Made by a program: the position numbers and the translations under genes | Source of the DNA: an uncultured Helicobacter sp. | GTDB taxonomy: Bacteria > Campylobacterota > Campylobacteria > Campylobacterales > Helicobacteraceae | Reading direction: 5' to 3' | Assembly (NCBI GenBank): GCA_944325475.1 | Contig: CALVAF010000204.1 | Span: 1 to 13,529 of the forward strand | Length of the DNA: 13,529 nucleotides | Part shown: positions 7,518 through 13,529 of the stretch, piece after piece | How positions within the stretch are numbered: position 1 is the first letter of the stretch | Layout: each line of letters opens with the position of its first letter | Notes under the pieces: generated by a model | The model's database searches: none | What the model was told of the DNA's origin: nothing | Seen by the model: only the letters and a program-made list of their open reading frames with translations

Positions 7518-8363
7518 TTAATTTCCATTCTTTGGTAAAATCGCTGGACTTGCTGTCACTGAATTTTCTTTTTGGGATTGCTCATAAAGTTTTTGCTCTT
7601 TTACTCTATCTAACACATTTTGAACTTTATGCAAATGTCTATCTTGAGGGTAGAAATGAAACTCAACACGACGATTTTGTGCGCGATTCTCCGCAGTGGT
7701 ATTGGGTAATAAAAAGTTTGTCGCCCCACCCCCTAATGAAGTGATTTTTTGCGGATTGACCTGACTTTCAATTAAGATTCTAGCCACACTAGAAGCCCGC
7801 AATGCGCTCAAACCTAGGCTATCTTGATATTTTGGATTGGGCTTACCCTCCATATTATCCGCATATCCAATGATGTCTAAGTGGATTGCTTGTGGCATTT
7901 TTTGCAAAATCAAAGCTAATCGCTTCAAAAACAAAATCTCTTCTGCATTCTCTAGCGTCGTCTTCTCCTCATCAAAAAGCAAACGCCCATGGAATCGCAT
8001 AATAAAACCCTCTTTGCCGTCATCTTGGATTGTCGAAGGACCCAAAGATACTTTTGTATTTTCCTTAAACTCCAAAATCTCACTTCGCACCCTTATAATT
8101 TCCTCTGCAGTTTCTGGGTCAGTGGTGATGTCAGCTTGTTGTAAGATTCTATTTCTACTTTCTTCAGTCTTAATTCCACCTGATAGTAAGCCCAAACTAC
8201 CGCGAATACTCCCTTCTGCTTCTAGCAATTTTTTAGCATCAAAAGTTACCATCGTTAAAAGCAAAATAAAAAAAGTAAGAATAAGTGTGACCATATCCCC
8301 ATAAGTGCCAAGCCACAAGGGCATCACTTGAGGACAATCACATGGAGGACAACGTTTTGCCAT
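7518..8363 (-). CDS. motB: Flagellar stator subunit MotB, PomB-like (sodium-type)
   Basis: Stator B subunit: with MotA it forms the ion channel that drives flagellar rotation and anchors to peptidoglycan. Seen: a short cysteine-rich cytoplasmic N terminus (C5, C8, C10), one membrane helix (about 24-41) with the ion-binding Asp23 in PLWLGTYGDM, a plug/linker region, and an OmpA-like peptidoglycan-binding domain (about 120-237) with GYADN (Asp169), GLSALRASSVA and NRRVEF (230-235). The N terminus resembles Vibrio PomB (CDCPP...PLWMGTFADL), not what I recall of H. pylori MotB. The residue before Asp23 is Gly, where alanine is usual. The OmpA motif has GYAD instead of GHTD. The 281-residue length is typical. 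The ATG at 8361-8363 follows motA by 14 bases with AGGTG upstream, so the pair is co-translated. Sodium specificity is inferred, not shown. Confidence 0.93.
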   Translation of the reverse strand: MAKRCPPCDCPQVMPLWLGTYGDMVTLILTFFILLLTMVTFDAKKLLEAEGSIRGSLGLLSGGIKTEESRNRILQQADITTDPETAEEIIRVRSEILEFKENTKVSLGPSTIQDDGKEGFIMRFHGRLLFDEEKTTLENAEEILFLKRLALILQKMPQAIHLDIIGYADNMEGKPNPKYQDSLGLSALRASSVARILIESQVNPQKITSLGGGATNFLLPNTTAENRAQNRRVEFHFYPQDRHLHKVQNVLDRVKEQKLYEQSQKENSVTASPAILPKNGN

Positions 8364-8377
8364 ACCACACCTGAGAA

Positions 8378-9142
8378 TTATTCAAACTGACTAACGCGTT
8401 GATTAGGCGGCAAAAAAGTTAAAAGCTTGGCTTCTAGCATACGTGGATTATCTCCTGCTTGAATTGACATAATCCCTTCAATAATCAATAATTTTACTAA
8501 AGCCTCATCATTAGCTCTAACACTTAAGATATTTGCAATCGGAGAGCCTACAATATTACCAACCATCGAACCATAAAGCGTAGTAATCAAAGCCACCGCC
8601 ATCGCAGGACCAATCGAGCTAGGATCAGACATATTTAGCAACATCGCAACCAAACCAATGAGTGTCCCAAGCATTCCATACGCTCCTGCATACGCCGCCC
8701 AAGTGTCAAAAATCCCCGCATTTGCCTTATGCCTCTCTAAAGTCCTATCCATATCAGTTTCTAACAAAGCCCGAATGCTATCTGGCTCCGCCCCATCAAT
8801 TGCCATATTTAAACCACGTTTTAAAAATTCATTATCTTCTTGATTAAACTGCTGCTCTAACGATAAGATTCCATCGCGTCTTGCTTGTGTAGAATAATCC
8901 ACGAGCTTTTTTACTAATGCAGGAACATCGAAAGTTTGGGGCTTAAATGCAATAAGAAAATAAGTAAAAATTTTTTTTATATTTTCCATTTTATAACCGA
9001 TGAACAAACTTGTAATTGATCCACCAATCGTAATGAGCGCCGATGGAATATCAATATAAGGACCAATTCCAACCCCAAGCATCATCGCTGTGCCAATTAG
9101 AATAAAAGACAAAGACATGCCAATGACCGTTGCTAAATCCAT
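8378..9142 (-). CDS. motA: Flagellar stator subunit MotA, PomA-like (sodium-type)
   Basis: Stator A subunit, a four-helix membrane protein that couples ion flow to the rotor. Membrane segments fall near residues 5-26, 31-50, 150-170 and 178-205, with the large cytoplasmic loop between the second and third. The sequence opens MDLAT and has GTLIGLVAML and GPAMAVALITTLYG, nearly identical to Vibrio PomA. Thr160 and Thr187/Thr188 match PomA Thr158 and Thr185/Thr186, reported to matter for sodium; H. pylori and C. jejuni MotA have alanine at the first site. Loop residues Arg88 and Glu96 match rotor-interacting charges of PomA, and Pro201 is kept. The otherwise conserved proline seven residues before Thr160 is Gly153. 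The C terminus (LEAKLL...SQFE) looks epsilonproteobacterial. AAGGA (9153-9157) precedes the ATG by 10 bases. First gene of the motA-motB-fliP-trmA operon. Confidence 0.95.
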   Translation of the reverse strand: MDLATVIGMSLSFILIGTAMMLGVGIGPYIDIPSALITIGGSITSLFIGYKMENIKKIFTYFLIAFKPQTFDVPALVKKLVDYSTQARRDGILSLEQQFNQEDNEFLKRGLNMAIDGAEPDSIRALLETDMDRTLERHKANAGIFDTWAAYAGAYGMLGTLIGLVAMLLNMSDPSSIGPAMAVALITTLYGSMVGNIVGSPIANILSVRANDEALVKLLIIEGIMSIQAGDNPRMLEAKLLTFLPPNQRVSQFE

Positions 9143-9267
9143 CTTCGTTTTTTCCTTAATGTCAATTGAAAGCTTAAATTAGAGTTTCAAAATAAAATTT
9201 GATTTAAATTCTAAACTTTATTGTGTTAAAATTTCATTAAAATTTTCAAAAAATGTGGATATTTTAA
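9143..9267. promoter_or_regulatory. Divergent promoter region between motA and glmU
   Basis: A 125-base, very AT-rich spacer between head-to-head genes must hold the promoters of both the motA operon (minus) and glmU (plus). The best -10 candidate for glmU is TAAAAT at 9227-9232, about 36 bases before the ATG. I see no sigma-28-like GCCGATAA nor a sigma-54-like TGGCAC-N5-TTGC on the minus strand, so motA is probably read by the housekeeping sigma factor (weak inference by eye). Confidence 0.45.
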
Positions 9268-10566
9268 ATGGAAAACACTCAATTATCAATTGTTATTCTT
9301 GCTGCTGGCAAAGGAACGCGCATGAAATCCCAAACGCCCAAAGTTTTACATAAAATTTGTGGCAAAGAAATGCTCTATTATAGCATCAAAGAATCCCTCA
9401 AACTCAGCGATGATGTCAGCATTGTGCTAGGCTATGAAGCCCAAAAAATCCAAGAATCTATCGAAAAATATTTTTCTGGTAAAGTCCGCTTTGTCCTCCA
9501 AGATACAGAAAACTACCCCGGTACAGGGGGTGCGCTTAAAAACTACCAAGCAAGGCATTCAAAAATCCTTGTCTTAAATGGCGATATGCCCCTTATCCAA
9601 GCAGACCAATTACAACAATTCTTTGACACTAAAGGCGATATTGTTATGAGTGTTTTAGATTTGCCAAACACCAATGGCTATGGGCGCGTTAGAATCAAAA
9701 ATAACGAAGTGTTAGAAATCATCGAAGAAAAAGATGCAAATGCAGAAATTCTAGCCCTAAGCACCCTAAATGCTGGAATTTATTGCTTCCAAAAAGAAAT
9801 TTTGCAAACCTATCTCCCCAAACTCCAAAATAACAACGCCCAAAAGGAATATTATCTCACCGATATTATCGCACTAGCTAGGCAGGATTCTAAGAGTATC
9901 ACACCCTTGTTTGTGAAGTTAGAAAATTTCAAAGGTGTAAATGACAAGGTAGATTTAACCAATGCCGAAGTGATTTTGGGAAATCGAATTAAAGAATCAT
10001 TAATGAAGCAAGGTGTAATTATGCGGCTGCCGCACACAATTTATATCGAAGAGGGCGTGAAATTTAGCGGAGAGTGTATCATTGAAAATGGTGTGAGCAT
10101 TTGTGGTGATTCAGAGATTATTGATTCCCATATCAAAGCCCATAGTGTCATTGAATCAAGCTATGTCGAAAAAAGCGATGTGGGTCCTATGGCACATTTA
10201 CGTCCGCAAAGCATTTTGAAAAACACGCATATTGGGAATTTTGTCGAAGTCAAAAAATCCAAACTCAATGGAATTAAAGCCGGTCATCTAAGCTATCTTG
10301 GGGATTGTGAAGTAGATGAGGGAACTAATATTGGTGCTGGATTTATCACTTGTAATTATAATGGAAAGGAAAAATTCCAAACCAAAATTGGCAAAAATGT
10401 GTTTATTGGAAGCGATTCTCAAGCTATTGCACCCATAACCATCGAAGATGACTGCATTATCGGAGCCGGTAGCACAATAAGAGAAAATATCAAAAAAGGT
10501 GAGTTATTCCTAACCCAAGGCAAAGCTATCAAAAAAGAAGGGTTTTTTTATAAATTTTTCAATTAA
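9268..10566 (+). CDS. glmU: Bifunctional GlmU: GlcNAc-1-phosphate uridyltransferase / glucosamine-1-phosphate acetyltransferase
   Basis: Makes UDP-GlcNAc, the shared precursor of peptidoglycan and lipid A, in two steps in the cytoplasm. The N-terminal nucleotidyltransferase domain (about 1-225) has LAAGKGTRM (11-19), Lys25 in TPKVLH, a PGTGGAL uridine-binding loop (GTGHA in E. coli, GTGGA in H. pylori) and LNGDMPL. The C-terminal left-handed beta-helix domain (about 240-420) has hexapeptide repeats, ARLRP-like HLRPQS, the KAGHLSYLGD motif with acetyltransferase base His340, and GAGFITCNYNG. Length 432 matches the H. pylori enzyme and is shorter than the E. coli form (456), mainly at the C terminus. 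Only a weak GGAT-type ribosome site precedes the ATG. It is followed 45 bases later by thiS on the same strand. No key residue is missing. Confidence 0.97.
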   Translation: MENTQLSIVILAAGKGTRMKSQTPKVLHKICGKEMLYYSIKESLKLSDDVSIVLGYEAQKIQESIEKYFSGKVRFVLQDTENYPGTGGALKNYQARHSKILVLNGDMPLIQADQLQQFFDTKGDIVMSVLDLPNTNGYGRVRIKNNEVLEIIEEKDANAEILALSTLNAGIYCFQKEILQTYLPKLQNNNAQKEYYLTDIIALARQDSKSITPLFVKLENFKGVNDKVDLTNAEVILGNRIKESLMKQGVIMRLPHTIYIEEGVKFSGECIIENGVSICGDSEIIDSHIKAHSVIESSYVEKSDVGPMAHLRPQSILKNTHIGNFVEVKKSKLNGIKAGHLSYLGDCEVDEGTNIGAGFITCNYNGKEKFQTKIGKNVFIGSDSQAIAPITIEDDCIIGAGSTIRENIKKGELFLTQGKAIKKEGFFYKFFN

Positions 10567-10611
10567 AAAAGCATAAAATTGCATTATTTACCAAAATAAA
10601 AGGCAAAATCT

Positions 10612-10809
10612 ATGGAACTAAAACTCAATGGCAAACCTATCACAACCCATTCTAAGAATCTCTTGGAGCTACTAAGAGAATACAAAATCGAACAAAAAAG
10701 TGTTGCAATCGCAGTTAATCTTGAAGTCATCAAACAAGAACAATGGGAAACCTATGCGCTTAAAAATGGCGATGTTATTGAATGTCTTACCTTTATGGGT
10801 GGCGGTTGA
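10612..10809 (+). CDS. thiS: Sulfur carrier protein ThiS
   Basis: A 65-residue ubiquitin-fold sulfur carrier for the thiazole part of thiamine. Its C-terminal glycine is adenylated and converted to a thiocarboxylate, then delivered to ThiG. Seen: a start MELKLNGKP, the central NLEVI and GDVIE segments and the C-terminal MGGG, whose terminal Gly-Gly is the carrier signature. AAGG (10600-10603) lies 8 bases before the ATG. No thiF, thiG or thiH is beside it, which is unusual because these commonly cluster; the neighbours are glmU and argC. MoaD, the molybdopterin counterpart, is the alternative, but the length and the N-terminal LNG match ThiS better. Confidence 0.9.
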   Translation: MELKLNGKPITTHSKNLLELLREYKIEQKSVAIAVNLEVIKQEQWETYALKNGDVIECLTFMGGG

Positions 10810-10840
10810 TTGACTACTGATTTTTAGAATCATTTAAAAT
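10810..10840 (+). promoter_or_regulatory. Possible promoter for argC and the genes behind it
   Basis: TTGACT (10810-10815) and TAAAAT (10835-10840) are separated by 19 bases, longer than the ideal 17, in the 75-base gap after thiS. The -10 lies about 45 bases before the argC ATG. Candidate only. Confidence 0.3.
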
Positions 10841-10884
10841 CGTCCATTTTTACAAATTTTTATTTTTGATTCAAGGAATATTTT

Positions 10885-11895
10885 ATGAAAATCAAAACTG
10901 GAATTGTTGGTGTGAGCGGATATACAGGCTTAGAGCTTGTCAAAATTCTTACACAGCACCCTATTTTTGAAATCACTGCTCTTTGTGCCACAGAAGCCTG
11001 CAGTGATATTACACTATTACACCCTTCTTTGAAACGCATTATCACCCAGCCAATCTTGGAAGCTAGAATCGAGCAAATTGCAAAAGAATGCGAATTGGTT
11101 TTCTTAGCCCTTCCCCATCAAAAAGCAATGGAATATGTCAAAGCCCTCACTGCTAAAAACATTAAAATTGTGGATTTATCGGCAGATTATCGCTTATTAG
11201 CAAAAACATATGAGGAATATTACTGCACTCATCTTGATAGAGAAAATCTCAAAAACGCAGTGTATGGGCTACCTGAATACAACCGCAATGCCATCAAAAA
11301 TGCCAATCTCATAGCCAATCCGGGTTGTTATCCAGCCGCTTCTTTATTGGCAATTCTCCCCTTTATTCCTTATTTAGATTCCACACAGACGCTTTATATT
11401 GACGCCAAAAGTGGTGTGAGTGGCGCAGGGAAAAAGCTTACCCAAACTTCCCATTTTGTAACAATTAATGAAAATCTTTTTGCCTACTCCCCTATTACTC
11501 ACCGTCATTGTCCTGAAATTAATGAGCAAATCAAAAAAATCAGCAATATGAACTTTAAAACCCTTTTTGTCCCACATCTTATTCCCATTACACGAGGAAT
11601 GCTAGTTTCTATTTATGCCAAACTCAAAGAAGAAATCAACCCTTTAGAAATCCTCCAGCAGCACTATGCCCAAGAATTTTTTATCCGAATCAGCAAAAAC
11701 TGCGTGCAAATTAAAAATGTTGCAGGGACACATTTTTGTGATATTTATGCCAAATGCGATGGGCAAGATTTGTTTATTAATTCTAGTATTGACAATCTTT
11801 TGCGTGGTGCTAGCTCTCAAGCCGTGGCAAATGCAAATTTGATGTTTGATTTAGATGAAAAGCTTGGATTACCACAGATTGCCTATATTCCATAA
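10885..11895 (+). CDS. argC: N-acetyl-gamma-glutamyl-phosphate reductase
   Basis: NADPH-dependent reduction of N-acetylglutamyl phosphate to the semialdehyde, third step of arginine synthesis. Seen: the nucleotide-binding GVSGYTG (9-15), LALPH (74-78), DLSADYR (97-103), YGLPEYNR (127-134), the catalytic ANPGCYPAA with Cys148, SGVSGAGK (176-183), HRHCPEI with the catalytic histidine region (206-212), and PHLIPITRGM. Length 336 is normal for the type 1 family. AAGGA (10873-10877) sits 7 bases before the ATG. The stop shares one base with the next ATG (TAATG). H. pylori, as I recall, lacks arginine synthesis, so this gene separates the organism from it. No other arg gene is adjacent. Confidence 0.97.
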   Translation: MKIKTGIVGVSGYTGLELVKILTQHPIFEITALCATEACSDITLLHPSLKRIITQPILEARIEQIAKECELVFLALPHQKAMEYVKALTAKNIKIVDLSADYRLLAKTYEEYYCTHLDRENLKNAVYGLPEYNRNAIKNANLIANPGCYPAASLLAILPFIPYLDSTQTLYIDAKSGVSGAGKKLTQTSHFVTINENLFAYSPITHRHCPEINEQIKKISNMNFKTLFVPHLIPITRGMLVSIYAKLKEEINPLEILQQHYAQEFFIRISKNCVQIKNVAGTHFCDIYAKCDGQDLFINSSIDNLLRGASSQAVANANLMFDLDEKLGLPQIAYIP

Positions 11896-12623
11896 TGCAA
11901 CCCATTTCTATCCAAAAAAACGCTATTTTTTTAGCCGATTCTCACCATCATTGCCTTTATAATAATGTCTTGGACGATTTTTTACTTCATCTTTTGCAAA
12001 CGCCAAAAAGACAGATTTTTCTTTTGGGGGATATTTTTGATTTTTTAGTAGGAAAAGTCCCCAAAAGCATTGCGGATAATCAAAAAACTCTAGAAATTCT
12101 CCAAAAACTCTCTTTGAAACATGAAATTTATTATTTTGAAGGGAATCATGACTTTTTACTCCAAAACCTCCACTATTTTCAAAACATTCATTATTATCCG
12201 CTCAAAAATCAACCCGCTTGTTTTCTTTTAAATGATCAAAAAGCCTATCTTGCCCATGGTGATATTTTTCTAAATTGGCATTATCGCTGCTACATTAATT
12301 TCATTAGAAACCCTTTTACACTAACTTTTCTTAATCTTTTCAATGCTTTTTTATACCCAAAAATCCTCCACCACCTCCAAAAAAAGCAAAAAATAAAATA
12401 CAATTATTCTAAAGATTTCATAAAAACAAGAATCCAAAAATACAAAGAAACTCTCTTCACTTCAAGCCCTTTTTACATTATAGAGGGACATTTTCATCTA
12501 GGACAAATCAAACAAATATCTTCCATTCACTACATTGGATTGCCTCTTTTTACTTGTAAAAAAACATATTTTATTGTAGAATTTGATAATTATTCTTTAT
12601 CCTTCAAACCAAAGGAGTTTTAG
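11895..12623 (+). CDS. LpxH-like calcineurin-family metallophosphoesterase (probable UDP-2,3-diacylglucosamine hydrolase)
   Basis: Seen: the full dimetal phosphoesterase motif series, ADSHHH (Asp15, His17), GDIFDF (Asp46), GNHD (83-86), HGD (121-123) and GHFH (198-201). Spacing and the 242-residue length match LpxH-type hydrolases, which release UMP from UDP-2,3-diacylglucosamine to give lipid X in lipid A synthesis at the inner membrane. The first motif differs from the usual SDLHL of LpxH and the last from GHTHRP, so the substrate is inferred from length and layout, not from substrate-specific residues. Residues 133-160 form a hydrophobic insertion that could contact membrane or acyl chains. 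The ATG shares one base with the argC stop and lacks its own ribosome site, implying coupled translation. The protein is rich in Phe, Leu, Tyr and His. A different phosphoesterase substrate remains possible. Confidence 0.75.
   Translation: MQPISIQKNAIFLADSHHHCLYNNVLDDFLLHLLQTPKRQIFLLGDIFDFLVGKVPKSIADNQKTLEILQKLSLKHEIYYFEGNHDFLLQNLHYFQNIHYYPLKNQPACFLLNDQKAYLAHGDIFLNWHYRCYINFIRNPFTLTFLNLFNAFLYPKILHHLQKKQKIKYNYSKDFIKTRIQKYKETLFTSSPFYIIEGHFHLGQIKQISSIHYIGLPLFTCKKTYFIVEFDNYSLSFKPKEF
12611..12617 (+). promoter_or_regulatory. Strong ribosome-binding site for cheV
   Basis: AAAGGAG lies 5 bases before the GTG at 12623-12625, inside the last codons of the LpxH-like gene. It settles the choice of a non-ATG start for cheV. 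Confidence 0.8.
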
Positions 12624-13529
12624 TGTCAAATCTTGAAAAAACCGATACTCTAAAAATTGGCACCAATGAAATGGAATTAGTCGATTTTCGAATCTATAAG
12701 GTCGAAAAAGGCAAACTCTATGAAGGTGTTTATGGTATCAATGTCGCTAAAGTCAATGAAATCATCCGCCTACCCGAGCTTACAGAGCTTCCGGGTGTCC
12801 CCGAATACATCGAAGGGATTTTTGATTTACGTGGCGTAGTCATACCTGTCATCAACCTCGCAAAATGGATGAATGTCGAAACCCCAAAAAACAGAAAAAT
12901 CAAACCCCGCGTAATCATTGCAGAATTTAACAATGTCATGATTGGCTTTATTGTGCATGAAGCCAAACGAATCCGTCGAATCAATTGGAAAAATATCGAA
13001 CCTGCACATTTTAGCTCTTCTGCACATGGGAATCTTGACCAAAGCCGAGTTACTGGTGTCACAAGAATTGATGACAATCAAGTTTTGTTGATTCTTGATT
13101 TAGAGAGCATTGTGCAAGATTTGGGATTTTATCACCCAGAAATCAGTGCGGAGCATTCTTATAACAAATTTGAAGGATTAGCCCTTATCTTAGATGATAG
13201 TTCTATCGCACGCAAAATCCTTAAAGAATTTTTGGAAAAAATGGGATTTGATGTTGCCGAAGCAAATGATGGAGCAGATGGCTTACAAAAACTAGAAAAA
13301 CTCTATGAAAATTATGGGGAAAGTTTAACTAAGCATCTAAAAGTTATTGTTTCTGATATCGAAATGCCACAAATGGACGGATTCCACTTTGCCACCAAAG
13401 TTAAAGAAGACCCAAGATTTTCTAAAGTCCCTATTATTTTTAGCTCTTCAATTAGTAATCAATTTAGTGAAAGTCGCGGAAAAGCAGCAGGTGTAGAATC
13501 CTATCTTGTTAAATTTGATGGAAATAAAT
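12623..13529 (+). CDS. cheV: Chemotaxis coupling protein CheV (CheW domain + response-regulator domain; 3' end outside window)
   Basis: Cytoplasmic adaptor linking chemoreceptors to the CheA kinase. 302 codons are open to the right edge with no stop. By comparison with recalled C. jejuni CheV (about 318 residues) only some 15 residues are missing. Residues 15-170 are a CheW-like domain (GVNV-type GINVAKVNEI, LPGVPEYIEGIFDLRG at 56-71, IGFIVHEAKRIRRI). Residues 185-302 are a receiver domain with acidic pair Asp191/Asp192, phospho-acceptor Asp245 in VSDIEMPQMDGF, the Ser274-276 switch position and Lys297 in LVKFD; all are intact. The start is GTG, sharing one base with the previous stop (TAGTG), with a strong ribosome site. 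In C. jejuni cheV precedes cheA and cheW, so these may follow. Of the CheV types it resembles the Campylobacter protein more than H. pylori CheV1. Confidence 0.95.
   Translation, partial: MSNLEKTDTLKIGTNEMELVDFRIYKVEKGKLYEGVYGINVAKVNEIIRLPELTELPGVPEYIEGIFDLRGVVIPVINLAKWMNVETPKNRKIKPRVIIAEFNNVMIGFIVHEAKRIRRINWKNIEPAHFSSSAHGNLDQSRVTGVTRIDDNQVLLILDLESIVQDLGFYHPEISAEHSYNKFEGLALILDDSSIARKILKEFLEKMGFDVAEANDGADGLQKLEKLYENYGESLTKHLKVIVSDIEMPQMDGFHFATKVKEDPRFSKVPIIFSSSISNQFSESRGKAAGVESYLVKFDGNK

Noticed and set aside
7837..8304. 155-residue plus-strand reading frame opposite motB
   Set aside because: Ser/Ile/Lys-rich composition is what the reverse strand of a conserved coding region gives; it lies wholly within motB.
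10567..10611. Promoter (CATAAAAT) or terminator between glmU and thiS
   Set aside because: The gap is only 45 bases, the hexamer match is poor and no hairpin is visible; read-through from glmU is as likely.
12730..13081. Two minus-strand reading frames of 84 and 115 residues
   Set aside because: They are antisense shadows of cheV, whose CheW and receiver domains are unmistakable on the plus strand.
1..13529. CRISPR arrays, insertion sequences, phage genes, tRNA or rRNA genes
   Set aside because: No regularly spaced repeats, transposase motifs, terminal inverted repeats or tRNA-like cloverleaf sequence were found by eye on either strand.

Overview
This AT-rich window looks like ordinary chromosome from a Campylobacterota (epsilonproteobacterial) species, most likely a non-pylori Helicobacter. 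The basis is recalled family resemblance. The mltG - AsmA-like - nth cluster matches my recollection of H. pylori HP0587-HP0585. GlmU carries a Helicobacter-like GTGGA variant, the solute-binding lipoprotein is very close to Campylobacter CjaA, and CheV is close to C. jejuni CheV. An mdh of the LDH-like type and an argC gene argue against H. pylori itself, which to my knowledge lacks both. No mobile element, CRISPR array, rRNA or tRNA gene was found.

Layout. Positions 1-1471 (minus strand) hold the 5' part of mdh and, upstream of it, an mltG reading frame cut by one in-frame TAA. Positions 1404-4649 (plus) hold a large AsmA/YhdP-like envelope protein followed by nth (endonuclease III); the 5' end of the first overlaps that of mltG head to head. 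Positions 4650-5471 (minus) hold a CjaA-type cysteine-binding lipoprotein whose stop codon abuts that of nth. Positions 5644-9142 (minus) form a tight operon motA-motB-fliP-trmA, read from high to low coordinates. From 9268 to the right end everything is on the plus strand: glmU, thiS, then argC, an LpxH-like metallophosphoesterase and cheV, the last three joined by 1-base stop/start overlaps. CheV runs off the right edge.

How the genes fit together. Two groups concern motility: the stator genes plus the FliP export-gate gene, and the chemotaxis adaptor CheV. A cell-envelope theme runs through MltG (glycan-strand termination), the AsmA-like protein (probable lipid transport), GlmU (UDP-GlcNAc for peptidoglycan and lipid A) and the LpxH-like enzyme (lipid A). 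The rest is housekeeping: malate dehydrogenase, DNA repair, tRNA methylation, thiamine and arginine synthesis.

Most notable: the in-frame ochre codon in mltG; a stator pair that looks like the sodium-type PomAB rather than the H. pylori/C. jejuni-type MotAB, with unusual glycines beside the ion site; and a TrmA-type methyltransferase with an RlmC/RlmD-like iron-sulfur cysteine pattern. I see no convincing undescribed multi-gene system.
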